The notes beneath the pieces were generated by a model, which did no database searches, was not told where the DNA came from, and saw only the letters and a list, made by a program, of their open reading frames with translations. A DNA stretch of 64,000 nt from an uncultured Paracoccaceae bacterium (GTDB taxonomy: Bacteria > Pseudomonadota > Alphaproteobacteria > Rhodobacterales > Rhodobacteraceae): positions 620,001-684,000 of the forward strand of contig CANNCO010000001.1 of NCBI GenBank assembly GCA_947503175.1, in the 5' to 3' direction. This document shows, piece after piece, positions 35,382-44,441 of this stretch. A program made the position numbers and the translations under genes. Positions within the stretch are counted from its first letter, which is position 1. Each line of letters begins with the position of its first letter.

Positions 35382-36233
35382 ATGAAAAACCTCGCCCGAG
35401 TTGAAATGATGAATCAGCCCATCTCGCTGCATTGGAGTTATGCCTATGACTGTGGCGCGCAGGCACCGTTATTCGGCCAGCATATCGAGCGTTTTCTGGC
35501 GCAAGCGCATGTATCCCTGCGTCAGAAGAGTGATCCCGGGCAAAGCTATTCGATCCTCCCCAACTTCTGGAGCGGTTACAAAAGCGCAGCCGAGATCGAG
35601 ACGGATGAAGGGATCGTAATCGGCAAGCTTGTGCTTCGCAGGCTTCAAGGTGCCGACGGCTGCTGGCACTATGACATACACCGCTCGAATTCGACCAGCG
35701 GTGAAGCAGCGGCGTATCACTTTCGAACCCGCGACGATCCCTGGCGAAGCACCGAAGGTTCCTGGACCATCCGCAGTGAACAATCGGATTCGGGCAGCTT
35801 CGTTGGCCTTGAGGCAACGGGCACTACTGACAGAGACTGCATCTCAATCACGACGTCGGGCAAGACGGTTGAAATCGGTCGGCTGGAACCCGGTGAAAAG
35901 ATCGTTCCTTTCTGGGCGGTCAGCGATTGGATTTCCAGTGGCGCCGCAGAGGCCCTGATCTCGGGCGAACCTGCAAAAGTGGCGGTTCTGGAGAATATGT
36001 CGAGGCTCCGCAACGGCATCTCGTTCCGACCGCTCGGGCTGTGGCGCCAGGAACTCCCCTCTATCGGGTCCGAGATCACCATGAGGGGGTTCATGTTGTC
36101 GGGCCAGGGACTACCGCCTGTCTATTGGTGGTTCGCCGAAGACGGTCGGTTGCTGGTTGTTTCATCCACGTTTCAAACCTACGTGCTGGAAACAGCCAGC
36201 TCTACGAACCCAATCGCGAAGGCGGGATTGTGA
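35382..36233 (+). CDS. Hypothetical protein paired with sulfatase, 283 aa
   Basis: I do not recognise this family. It is soluble, without a signal peptide or membrane segment, rich in aromatic residues and beta-strand-like stretches (ISLHWSYAYDCGAQ, VYWWFAEDGRLLVVSSTF), which suggests a beta-sandwich or lipocalin-like fold. ATGs at 35382 and 35406/35409 are both possible starts. The stop overlaps the GTG start of the sulfatase (GTGA), so they are coupled. Control by the LacI-type operator at 35321 puts it in the same regulon as the sugar transporter. A role in sensing or processing a sulfated or aromatic carbohydrate is inferred only from context. Confidence 0.65.
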   Translation: MKNLARVEMMNQPISLHWSYAYDCGAQAPLFGQHIERFLAQAHVSLRQKSDPGQSYSILPNFWSGYKSAAEIETDEGIVIGKLVLRRLQGADGCWHYDIHRSNSTSGEAAAYHFRTRDDPWRSTEGSWTIRSEQSDSGSFVGLEATGTTDRDCISITTSGKTVEIGRLEPGEKIVPFWAVSDWISSGAAEALISGEPAKVAVLENMSRLRNGISFRPLGLWRQELPSIGSEITMRGFMLSGQGLPPVYWWFAEDGRLLVVSSTFQTYVLETASSTNPIAKAGL

Positions 36234-37720
36234 GCCACAACGTCCTTTTCATAAGTGTTGACCAGCTCACCGCTGCAACGATTGCCAATCGCAACGACTG
36301 TCTGTCGATCCCCAACATCAACTCGCTTGCAGCAAACGGCATCTGTTTCGACCGCGCCTATTGCAGCGACCCTGCCTGTGCGCCCGCACGATCAACCTGG
36401 ATGACCGGCCTTTTCCCGTCAGAGATCGGTACGGTCTTTAACGGCGCGCCGGTCTTTGACGATGTCGTGGACCTGGGCAGTGTGCTCCGCGGCGCCGGAT
36501 GCCGGCCGGTTCATGCCGGCAAGTGGCATGTCGAAGGTCGGGACGTTCATGATAGCTTCGACGTGCTCTTTTACGGGCAACGCCAGATCGAGGCTGGCGC
36601 TGGCGAATTCTATGATGTTTCGACCACGCATGCGGCGATGGCGTTCCTGTTGAACCAGGCCGCCGAAAGCGCGCCGTTTTTCCTTCATGCCTCTTATGTC
36701 AATCCGCATGATATCTGTGAGTTCCAACACAGCTTCGAAGACAAACCTCCCCCCGAGCTCACGGCGTTGGGCCTTCTGGATGAAAGCTGGCTGCCAAAGT
36801 TGCCCGACAATTTCAACTTCGATCCGCGCGAAATCGTATCCCAACGTGTCATGCGGCGCGGCGGTGATGCGCTGATTCACGGACCGATTGAAGCACGGTT
36901 GCAGCACTGGAACACGATGCAATGGCGCGCCATGACATGGCATTATCACCGTTTCATCGAGCGTGTGGATACCGAGATCGGCTTGCTGCTGGACGCACTC
37001 GCTCAAAGCGGGCTCGCAGACGATACCGTCATCGTTTTCAGTTCTGATCATGGCGAGTCCAACGGACATCACCGGATGTTCCAGAAGTTCACGCTCTATG
37101 AAGAAAGCATAAGGGTCCCGTTGATCATTGCATCCCTTGGCTCATGGTCCTTTGGGGAAAAGGGGCGGAGAAACGACACTTACCTTGTCTCGGGTGCCGA
37201 CATGATGCCGACCTTATGCACGCTGTTGGGTGTCGCTGTGCCTGCCGGACTTCCAGGCCGTTCGATTGTCCCTGCATTGAGCCAGACCGACGCGGCGGAG
37301 CCCGAAACCGTCTATGTGGAGTGCAACTATTGGTCCCGCGCCTTGGTCGATCTTCGTTGGAAATATGTCTACGAATACATGCCAAATGGCGATGGAAGCG
37401 ATGCCACGCCGCCGCGCAATGCAACTCACGCACGGGGGCTTGAAGAGCTTTATGATCTGATTGCCGATCCGGGCGAAACCGTCAATCTGGCCTATGATCG
37501 CGGTCATACCGCAGTGATCGAAAGGTTTCGGGTCCGCGCGGATCAGGTTGAAGCAGACCGAAGATCGCGGCCACTGACTGATCCTCGGGCTGTGGAAACT
37601 GCGCGACGATGGGGCGATGCGCTACTGGCTTACTGGCAGAAGCATCCCGAACTCGACGCAATGCGCTCGCGCAACGAGGCGCCGCTGCTTAACCGCTATC
37701 ACTCGCCATCGACGCCCTGA
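36230..37720 (+). CDS. Type I sulfatase (formylglycine-dependent)
   Basis: 496-aa alkaline-phosphatase-superfamily sulfatase. The sulfatase signature C-A-P-A-R is present (C50 to R54); C50 would be converted to formylglycine. Metal ligands lie in LFISVDQL (D11) and SSDHGES. No signal peptide is evident, so a cytoplasmic site is suggested, acting on an imported sulfated sugar. The GTG start at 36230 overlaps the previous stop; the frame upstream of it lies inside the previous gene. A lone stop-start overlap and the shared operator tie it to the LacI regulon. Cleaved esters may be choline-sulfate-like or saccharide sulfates. Confidence 0.9.
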   Translation: MSHNVLFISVDQLTAATIANRNDCLSIPNINSLAANGICFDRAYCSDPACAPARSTWMTGLFPSEIGTVFNGAPVFDDVVDLGSVLRGAGCRPVHAGKWHVEGRDVHDSFDVLFYGQRQIEAGAGEFYDVSTTHAAMAFLLNQAAESAPFFLHASYVNPHDICEFQHSFEDKPPPELTALGLLDESWLPKLPDNFNFDPREIVSQRVMRRGGDALIHGPIEARLQHWNTMQWRAMTWHYHRFIERVDTEIGLLLDALAQSGLADDTVIVFSSDHGESNGHHRMFQKFTLYEESIRVPLIIASLGSWSFGEKGRRNDTYLVSGADMMPTLCTLLGVAVPAGLPGRSIVPALSQTDAAEPETVYVECNYWSRALVDLRWKYVYEYMPNGDGSDATPPRNATHARGLEELYDLIADPGETVNLAYDRGHTAVIERFRVRADQVEADRRSRPLTDPRAVETARRWGDALLAYWQKHPELDAMRSRNEAPLLNRYHSPSTP

Positions 37721-37759
37721 TCGATCGAATCCGTTAAAAACAGTTGCTCTCGATTTGCG

Positions 37760-37775
37760 ATGTCATCGATGACAT
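37760..37775. promoter_or_regulatory. LacI-family operator 2
   Basis: ATGTCATCGATGACAT, a 16-bp perfect palindrome identical in its core to operators 1 and 3. Its centre is 47 bp upstream of operator 3, a spacing that could allow cooperative binding or a small DNA loop around the lacI promoter. Confidence 0.8.
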
Positions 37776-37781
37776 AACTTC

Positions 37782-37810
37782 TTGACTGATGATTGATTGA
37801 GCGATTATGT
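37782..37810 (+). promoter_or_regulatory. Promoter of the lacI-transporter operon
   Basis: TTGACT (37782-37787), a 17-bp spacer and TTATGT (37805-37810). The -10 overlaps operator 3 and the -35 lies just after operator 2, so the repressor would sit on both sides of the core promoter. This fits autoregulation. Confidence 0.5.
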
Positions 37811-37823
37811 CATCGATGACATA
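37806..37823. promoter_or_regulatory. LacI-family operator 3
   Basis: TATGTCATCGATGACATA, an 18-bp perfect palindrome sharing the core TGTCATCGATGACA with the other two sites. It lies 41 bp upstream of the lacI-type start codon. Confidence 0.83.
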
Positions 37824-37864
37824 TGGTGAATCGCTATCGCGATAACCGGTTTTCGGAGGAGACA

Positions 37865-38950
37865 ATGGCAACCATCTACGACGTTGCCAAACGCGTTGGC
37901 GTTTCGGGCAAAACCGTATCGCGCGTCGTCAACGGCGATGCATACGTGGCGCCGGCCACGCGTGAAGCCGTCGAAAAAGCCATTGCCGAATTGGGATATG
38001 TACCGTCGAACGCTGCTCGGGCGATGCGCACCAATAGATCACAGGTGGTCGGAGTTATTACCGGAGCCATTTCGCATTCGCCCGAACCGACCGAACAGAG
38101 CGGCCTTCCCGACCTCTACATTCTTCAAGGTATCCAGAAGGCCTTCACCCATTCGGACATGACCCTCATGATTGCCGACACGGGCGGGCTTCCCGAGCGT
38201 ATTCCGCACCTGGTCCGCACGTTTCAGCGGCATCGCGTTGATGGCATGATCTACGTCGCAGACTACCATCAGAAGGTAACGCTTCCCGACCCGTCGCGGC
38301 GGCAGCCGCTTGTTTTAGCCAATTGCTATGATGATCAGGGCACATCGGCAGTGCTTCCTGATGACCGGCGCGGGCAGCGGACGCTGGTCGAACGTATCAT
38401 CGCCGAAGGACACAGGCGGATCGCCTATCTGACGCTTTCGCCCCTGCTGGAAGCAACCGGTCTGCGTGTGGCCGGATATCGCGATGCGCTCGACGCGGCC
38501 GGTATCGCTTATGACCCCGATCTGGTGGCTGCGGCCGATCTGGATGCGCTGGGTGGCGACCGGCAGTTGTTCTGGGATGCTGTGGACCGCCTGCTTCAAC
38601 TGGATGTGCCGCCTACGGCCATATGTTGCGGTAACGACCGTATGGCGCTGCGCGTCTACGACATTCTGCGGTCCCGTGACATTTCTATACCCGAAGAGGT
38701 ATCGGTCGCCGGCTACGACAACTACCGGATCATCGCGGAAACGCTTTCACCGCCGCTGACGACAATGGAATTGCCCTATACGGCCATCGGCATTCGCGCC
38801 GCCGAGATGCTGATAAGCCATCTGGGTGGCGAAGCGCTGCCGTTGGGCACTCCGGCGCTGGTCGGGGGCTCGATGCACTGGCGGGCATCGGTAGCGACAC
38901 GCATACCGCCGGTCGCGGAACTCAGTATCGTAAGGGAGAGGAAACCATGA
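37865..38950 (+). CDS. LacI-family transcriptional regulator
   Basis: 361-aa repressor. The N-terminal HTH and hinge (TIYDVAKRVGVSGKTVSRVV, then LGYVPSNAARAMRT) are followed by a periplasmic-binding-protein-like sugar-sensing domain. GGAGGAG before the ATG at 37865 decides the start; an upstream in-frame start lies on operator 3. Its stop overlaps the start of the binding-protein gene. The three palindromes nearby are its probable operators, giving a regulon of this operon plus the sulfatase unit. Confidence 0.92.
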   Translation: MATIYDVAKRVGVSGKTVSRVVNGDAYVAPATREAVEKAIAELGYVPSNAARAMRTNRSQVVGVITGAISHSPEPTEQSGLPDLYILQGIQKAFTHSDMTLMIADTGGLPERIPHLVRTFQRHRVDGMIYVADYHQKVTLPDPSRRQPLVLANCYDDQGTSAVLPDDRRGQRTLVERIIAEGHRRIAYLTLSPLLEATGLRVAGYRDALDAAGIAYDPDLVAAADLDALGGDRQLFWDAVDRLLQLDVPPTAICCGNDRMALRVYDILRSRDISIPEEVSVAGYDNYRIIAETLSPPLTTMELPYTAIGIRAAEMLISHLGGEALPLGTPALVGGSMHWRASVATRIPPVAELSIVRERKP

Positions 38951-40206
38951 GAACAATCACGCTTGGCCTGTCTTCGGTGGCCGTTCTGGCCACTGCTACA
39001 TCCAGTCTGGCGCAGGACCAGATCGAACTTTGGTTCAATAACGCGGGTAATCCGGCGGAAACGGCAGTGGTCGAGCGTATTGTCAACGACTTCAACGCCA
39101 GCCAGTCCGACTACGAGGTGGTGGCACAGTCCTTTCCGCAATCAACCTACAACGAAACGATCGTGGCGGCGGCGCTGGCCGGTGACCTGCCTGACATTCT
39201 CGCGGTTGACGGCCCGATCATGCCGAACTGGGCATGGTCAGGCTATCTTGTGCCGCTCGATATCGACCAACAAAAGATCGAGACCTTCCTGCCCGGCACA
39301 AAGGGCTACTGGGACGGTGAGCTCTATGCCATAGGCCTCTGGGACGCTGCGGTGGCGATGTTTGCTCGCCGCTCGATCCTCGAGCGATTTGACATTCGCG
39401 TTCCCACGCTCGATGAGCCATGGACACTGGCGGAGTTCGACGCCGCTCTCGAGACAATCAAGGCCAGCGGTGAGTTCGAATATCCCATCGACTTCGGCCT
39501 TGCGATCCAGGGCGAATGGTACCCTTATGCTCTGTCACCTCTGCTCCAAAGCTTCGGCGGGGACATTGTCGACCGCAGCACTTACTTGACTGCCGAGAAT
39601 GCGCTTAACGGCGAAGCCGCGCTGGAATTCGGTGAGTGGTGGCAATCGCTCTTTACCCGCGAACTCGCACCCGGGCCAAGCCAGGATCCGGCTGACCGCG
39701 AAACGGGCTTCCTGGAGGGCAAATATGCGCTGTCGTGGAATGGCAGCTGGAAGGCGCTGGGCGCGATTGACGAGTTCGGCGATGATATCATGTTCCTGCC
39801 GGCCCCCGATTTGGGTAACGGCTCGACCATTGGCGCAGCGAGCTGGCAATACGCCGTAACATCGGCCTCCGAACATACCGAAGGCGCCATGGCCTTTGTG
39901 GAGTTCATGCTTAAGGATGAATACATCGCCGCCTTTTCGGAAGGCATCGGGTTGATCCCCGCCACTCTTTCCGCGGCTGCGATGACCGAAAATTACGCGG
40001 AAGGCGCGCCGATGCATGTCTTCTTCGGTCTCAGCGAAGCACAGGCCAAGCTGCGACCCGTAACACCGGGCTATCTTGTCTCCGGCAAAGTGTTCCGCGA
40101 GTCCTTGGCGAACATTGCAAACGGCGCCGATGTCGCCGACTCGCTCGATGCGGCCGTCGATGCCATCGATGCCGATATCAAGCGCAATCAGGGCTACGGT
40201 CACTGA
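38947..40206 (+). CDS. Carbohydrate ABC transporter substrate-binding protein
   Basis: 419-aa periplasmic binding protein of the family 1 (MalE/UgpB) type with a signal peptide (SSVAVLATATSSLA, cleavage near residue 22). Typical features include the IELWFNNAGNPAETAVVERI opening and the KYALSWNGSWKALG ligand-lobe stretch. The start overlaps the lacI stop. It delivers a sugar or oligosaccharide to the two following permeases; the ligand is unknown. Confidence 0.92.
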   Translation: MRTITLGLSSVAVLATATSSLAQDQIELWFNNAGNPAETAVVERIVNDFNASQSDYEVVAQSFPQSTYNETIVAAALAGDLPDILAVDGPIMPNWAWSGYLVPLDIDQQKIETFLPGTKGYWDGELYAIGLWDAAVAMFARRSILERFDIRVPTLDEPWTLAEFDAALETIKASGEFEYPIDFGLAIQGEWYPYALSPLLQSFGGDIVDRSTYLTAENALNGEAALEFGEWWQSLFTRELAPGPSQDPADRETGFLEGKYALSWNGSWKALGAIDEFGDDIMFLPAPDLGNGSTIGAASWQYAVTSASEHTEGAMAFVEFMLKDEYIAAFSEGIGLIPATLSAAAMTENYAEGAPMHVFFGLSEAQAKLRPVTPGYLVSGKVFRESLANIANGADVADSLDAAVDAIDADIKRNQGYGH

Positions 40207-40268
40207 GAGCGGAACCGGAGACCGGCGTGCTTGACGCTGCCATTCCATCGGAAATCGGATAGGTGATC

Positions 40269-41351
40269 ATGCGCGCGCGCTCAAGACTGACGCAATCGAA
40301 CCTGGCGGGCTGGAGCTTTGCCCTGCCAGGTCTTGCGTTGGTCGCCGTATTCATCATCCTTCCGTTTTTTGTCGGGATCGGGCTGTCATTAACAAACCAG
40401 CGCCTGATCTCTCCCAACCCAGCCCAGTTCGTCGGACTTGAAAACTATCGCAATCTGATGGGCCTTTCGGTGCTGACGATCGAGCCAGAACGCGATGCCG
40501 CTGGGGCCATCGTCCGCGATGACGCAGGTGCGATCGAGTATCCGAGGGTTCGTACCTTCACGCGGAACAATCCAGACTATCCCCACCTGCAGGGGATGCG
40601 CGAATGGATCTCATGGCAGTCCCGCGAGAACCGCGTTGTGCTTTTGGCAAGCGACGTCGTGTTCATGAAGGCGCTCGTCAACACCATCATCTTCGTTGCC
40701 GTCATCGTGCCGGTGCAGGGTGGTTTGGCACTCGTATTGGCGCTTTTGATCAATCAGCGGCTTCCGGCCATTACCCTGTTTCGGGCCATTTACTTCATGC
40801 CGGTCGTCATCTCGGTCGTTGTTGTTTCCATTCTTTGGAGGCTCATTTACGACGGGGACAACGGTCTCTTGAACAATCTACTTGGCCTGATTAGTTTCGG
40901 ACTGATCCCCCCGATCGACTGGCTTGGTAACCCCGATACAGCGCTTGGCGCGATCATCGGCGTCTCGGTCTGGCATTCCGTCGGCTTCCACATGGTGATC
41001 TGGCTGGCGGGTCTGCAAACCATCCCGCCGTCGCTCTACGAAGCCGCCGCGATCGAAGGCGCCAGCAAATGGCAGACATTCCGCTATGTGACCTGGCCGG
41101 GCCTGCGCAACACGGCCGTTCTCGTGCTTATCGTCATTACGATGCAAGCCTTTGAGTTGTTCGCAAAGGTCGATCTGATGACCAAGGGCGGGCCTCTCGA
41201 CAGCACGCAAACCATTGTGTTTCAAGCCGTTGAACGTGGTTTCCGCACTCAGGACATCGCAACCGGTTCGGCGATTTCGGTCATCGGCTTCGTTCTTGTT
41301 CTGTCGATATCGCTCACGCAGCGCTACCTGACAAGGTCACGCCACGAATGA
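40269..41351 (+). CDS. Carbohydrate ABC transporter permease (MalF/UgpA type)
   Basis: 360-aa membrane protein of about six to seven segments. A periplasmic insertion (about residues 55-120) between the first two segments is longer than usual, as in some MalF-like proteins. The EAA loop reads EAAAIEGASKWQTFRYVTWP. Start ATG at 40269 is chosen; a GTG two codons upstream is possible. Its stop overlaps the next permease. Confidence 0.9.
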   Translation: MRARSRLTQSNLAGWSFALPGLALVAVFIILPFFVGIGLSLTNQRLISPNPAQFVGLENYRNLMGLSVLTIEPERDAAGAIVRDDAGAIEYPRVRTFTRNNPDYPHLQGMREWISWQSRENRVVLLASDVVFMKALVNTIIFVAVIVPVQGGLALVLALLINQRLPAITLFRAIYFMPVVISVVVVSILWRLIYDGDNGLLNNLLGLISFGLIPPIDWLGNPDTALGAIIGVSVWHSVGFHMVIWLAGLQTIPPSLYEAAAIEGASKWQTFRYVTWPGLRNTAVLVLIVITMQAFELFAKVDLMTKGGPLDSTQTIVFQAVERGFRTQDIATGSAISVIGFVLVLSISLTQRYLTRSRHE

Positions 41352-42226
41352 GTACCGCAACTTCAGACAACCGGCCCGCAAGACTGCTTGCGAGATACAT
41401 GGTGCTCGGCCTGATCGCCGTCATATTCCTGTTTCCGCTTGTGTTCATGTTGATCTCATCGCTCAAGCCCGATCGGCAGCTCCTGTCCGATTCTGGTTCT
41501 GTAAGGGCATTCCTGCCCGTGGGCGATATCAGCCTGAACAACTACGTCGCAGCCTTCGAGCGCGCGCCGGTCGAGTTGTTCATCTTCAATTCGGTCCTGG
41601 TGACCGGCATCACCGTGCTGCTTACACTTGTCGTTTGTTCCTTGGCGGGGTTCGCCTTCACGTTTCTCAATTGGCGCGGACGCGAGGTTTTGCTCAGCTT
41701 GATTCTGGCGACGTTCATCCTGCCATTTGAATCGATTGCCATCCCCTTGTTGATGATCGCCACCCAGCTGCCGTGGATCGGGCCAGATGGCATCTCTCAG
41801 GGCTGGCTCAACAGCTACCGCATCCAGATTGCGCCATTCATCGCAGACGGGCTGTCGATCTTCCTTTTTGTGCAGTATTTCAAAGACTTGCCCAAGGAGC
41901 TTATCGAGGCCGCAAGGGCTGAAGGTGCCAGTTGGTGGCAGGTTTACTGGCGGGTGGTGCTTCCGTTGTCCGGGCCGGTTCTGGCGACCGCTGCAATTCT
42001 GAAGTTCCTGCTCATGTACAACCAGTATCTGTGGCCGCTTATGGTCGCTCAGGAGGAGGGGTACCGGCCGGTCATGGTTGGCCTTCAATACTTCTTTCTG
42101 CGCAATCCGGCCTGGGGCGAAATCATGGCCTATCTGTCCATGATCACGATCCCGGTCCTCGGCTTCTACCTCGTCCTGCAGAAAGCCTTCATCGCTTCGG
42201 TCGCTTCGACCGGCGTGAAGGGGTGA
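41348..42226 (+). CDS. Carbohydrate ABC transporter permease (MalG/UgpE type)
   Basis: 292-aa inner-membrane permease of six segments with EAA loop EAARAEGASWWQVYWRVVLP. It overlaps the upstream permease by 4 bp and forms the heterodimeric channel with it. Confidence 0.92.
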   Translation: MSTATSDNRPARLLARYMVLGLIAVIFLFPLVFMLISSLKPDRQLLSDSGSVRAFLPVGDISLNNYVAAFERAPVELFIFNSVLVTGITVLLTLVVCSLAGFAFTFLNWRGREVLLSLILATFILPFESIAIPLLMIATQLPWIGPDGISQGWLNSYRIQIAPFIADGLSIFLFVQYFKDLPKELIEAARAEGASWWQVYWRVVLPLSGPVLATAAILKFLLMYNQYLWPLMVAQEEGYRPVMVGLQYFFLRNPAWGEIMAYLSMITIPVLGFYLVLQKAFIASVASTGVKG

Positions 42227-42249
42227 CGCTGTCCACGAAAGGAACGATC

Positions 42250-43242
42250 TTGCTTGCGCTAGAAGACAAATGGATCTGGGATAGCTGGTATGTGCATGAC
42301 GGTACGCTCTGGCATGCCTTCTTCTTGCAGGCCGAAAAGTCGCTCGGTGACCCGGATCTTCGTCATTACCACGTCACCCAGGGTCATGCGACGAGCAGGG
42401 ATCTCACGGAATGGACCTATCATGGCACGTTCCTGTCGCCGGCAGATCAGACCGCCTTTGACGACATGCTGGTCTGGACCGGGTCCGTCGTGCGCGGTGA
42501 TGACGGGCAGTGGCACCTGTTTTACACGGGCGGCGCGAGAGCCGAGAACGGCCTTTATCAACGGATCGGGCGTGCAACCAGCACCGACCTTTTCAACTGG
42601 CAGCGCGTCGGCAGCCAGCCGATCCTTGATCTTGAAGGCCCGAATGCAGGCATGTACGAGACCGAGCATGATCCGTCACGTTGGCACGATCGCTCGATGC
42701 GTGACCCCTGGGTCATACGCAATCCATACGGTTCCGGCTGGCTGATGTATTTTACCGCACGCGTTAGCGGGACAACCGATCCCCATGCGGCGGGCGCAAT
42801 CGGAATGGCCCGTTCCGCCGATCTGGAGCAGTGGTCGCTGCTGGAGCCCGCATTTTCAGGCGGCTTCGGTCAACTGGAAGTCCCCCAGGTCTTTCAGCAC
42901 GGCGATCGTTGGTACTGCCTGTTTTGCACCGAAGCCCGCTATTGGTCGGAAGCCTATACCGTCTCACTGACCCAGCCGCGTGTGTCGGGAACACACTACC
43001 TTGTCGCCGATGATCCGCAGGGCCCCTGGACCATCGCGCCCGGCCATTTCTTTGACGGTGCAATGCCATGTCGGCGCTATGCGGCGCGGATCGTTGAAAC
43101 AGATGAGGGCATGATGATCATGGGATTTGCGGATGGGGGGCGCGATAACTTCATTGGTGAGCTCATGGATCCCGAACCCGTCGCCGTCGATGCCGATGGC
43201 TTGTTGGTCTTCGCCGACAAAAAAGATCGCGAGGCCGTCTGA
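42250..43242 (+). CDS. Clan GH-J-like (GH32/GH68-related) glycoside hydrolase
   Basis: 330-aa five-bladed beta-propeller-type glycosidase. Three acidic motifs of clan GH-J are visible: WDSW (D11, nucleophile position), RDP (D152, transition-state stabiliser) and EVP (E210, acid/base, usually ECP). No signal peptide is present, so it would hydrolyse an imported sugar in the cytosol. The TTG at 42250 with AAAGGA six bases upstream is preferred; a GTG at 42223 overlapping the permease stop is the alternative. It lies between transporter genes of the same operon. A fructoside-like substrate is suggested by the clan but not proven. Confidence 0.72.
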   Translation: MLALEDKWIWDSWYVHDGTLWHAFFLQAEKSLGDPDLRHYHVTQGHATSRDLTEWTYHGTFLSPADQTAFDDMLVWTGSVVRGDDGQWHLFYTGGARAENGLYQRIGRATSTDLFNWQRVGSQPILDLEGPNAGMYETEHDPSRWHDRSMRDPWVIRNPYGSGWLMYFTARVSGTTDPHAAGAIGMARSADLEQWSLLEPAFSGGFGQLEVPQVFQHGDRWYCLFCTEARYWSEAYTVSLTQPRVSGTHYLVADDPQGPWTIAPGHFFDGAMPCRRYAARIVETDEGMMIMGFADGGRDNFIGELMDPEPVAVDADGLLVFADKKDREAV

Positions 43243-43244
43243 CT

Positions 43245-44315
43245 ATGGCGACCATTCAACTCAAGAACCTGTGCAAGAGTTTTGGCGATGTCGAGGTCAT
43301 CAGGAACGTGGATATCGAGATCGGTGACGGTGAGTTCGTCGTCTTTGTCGGACCGTCGGGTTGCGGTAAGTCCACATTGTTGCGCATGATCGCCGGACTC
43401 GAAGACATCACATCCGGCACCATGGAAATCGATGGTGCAGTCGTCAACGAGCTTCCGCCACGGCAACGCGGTGTTGCAATGGTGTTTCAGAACTACGCCA
43501 TCTTCCCGCATATGACGGTCCGCGAGAATATCGGCTTTGGCCTGACGATTGCGGGTACGCCGAAAAAGGAGAAGACTCGCAAGGTGCAAGAGGCTGCCAA
43601 GATCCTGCAGATGGAGCACCTGCTGGAACGCAGACCCAGCCAGTTATCGGGCGGTCAGCGCCAAAGGGTAGCCATCGGGCGCGCCATCGTGCGCGATCCG
43701 GCAGTGTTTCTGTTCGACGAACCGTTGTCCAACCTCGACGCGGCATTGCGTCTCGACATGCGTATGGAACTGACCAAACTCCACAAGCAGCTCGGTGCGA
43801 CGATGGTTTACGTAACCCACGATCAGGTCGAGGCAATGACGCTGGCCGACAAGGTCGTTGTCTTGCGAGATGGCACCGTCCAGCAGATCGGCGCGCCGAT
43901 GGAGCTTTTTCGGAAACCGGCAAACCTGTTCGTCGCGGGTTTCATCGGTTCGCCTCCGATGAACTTTCTTGATGTCGAGATCTCACCTGTCGATGCCCAT
44001 ACCGTGACGGTCAGAAATGAAATGCTACTGCCTCTGAAGTTGCCCAACCCCTTTGGTGGCGAGCATATCGCTGCCCATGGCAAGCTGGGTGTCAGGCCGC
44101 AATATCTGCGCCTGTCGAAAGACATAGCGGGGTCTTTTCTGTCTGGCGAAATCACGATCGTGGAACGGCTGGGAAGCGAAACGCTCATCGATGTCACTAT
44201 TGCCGATGGCAGCAATGTAATCGCGGTTATCGATGAGAGTGAACAGGTTGCGCCGGGCGAAACCGTTGGGCTGAGTTTTGAGATAGACAGGGCGGTGCTG
44301 TTTCCGGCAGAATGA
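43245..44315 (+). CDS. Carbohydrate ABC transporter ATP-binding protein (UgpC/MsmX type)
   Basis: 356-aa ATPase with Walker A GPSGCGKST, signature LSGGQRQRVAIGRA, Walker B VFLFDEPLSNLD and an H-loop TH. The C-terminal OB-fold (TOBE) extension of sugar-type ATPases is included (about 240-356). It starts 2 bp after the glycosidase and completes the operon. Confidence 0.93.
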   Translation: MATIQLKNLCKSFGDVEVIRNVDIEIGDGEFVVFVGPSGCGKSTLLRMIAGLEDITSGTMEIDGAVVNELPPRQRGVAMVFQNYAIFPHMTVRENIGFGLTIAGTPKKEKTRKVQEAAKILQMEHLLERRPSQLSGGQRQRVAIGRAIVRDPAVFLFDEPLSNLDAALRLDMRMELTKLHKQLGATMVYVTHDQVEAMTLADKVVVLRDGTVQQIGAPMELFRKPANLFVAGFIGSPPMNFLDVEISPVDAHTVTVRNEMLLPLKLPNPFGGEHIAAHGKLGVRPQYLRLSKDIAGSFLSGEITIVERLGSETLIDVTIADGSNVIAVIDESEQVAPGETVGLSFEIDRAVLFPAE

Positions 44316-44341
44316 GCAGCGGGGCGCGGCACGAAGAACGG

Positions 44342-44363
44342 CCCGGCCTCGCCCGGGATTTTC
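44342..44363 (+). terminator. Possible terminator after sugar-ABC operon
   Basis: CCCGG, a 6-base loop, CCGGG, then ATTTTC, lying 27 bp past the ATPase stop and before the convergent pcaG stop. The stem is only 5 bp, so this is a tentative call. Confidence 0.35.
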
Positions 44364-44441
44364 AGAGGCTGGTGCGGAGGCTGAGGCGCGGATCACAGAT
44401 AGCCCTTCAGCCGGGCATGCTGTGGTCCGGTCATAGAAGCG

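Noticed and set aside
41932-42222. Long N-terminal extension of the GH-J-like gene
   Set aside because: It overlaps the permease gene in another frame; the TTG at 42250 with AAAGGA is a better start.
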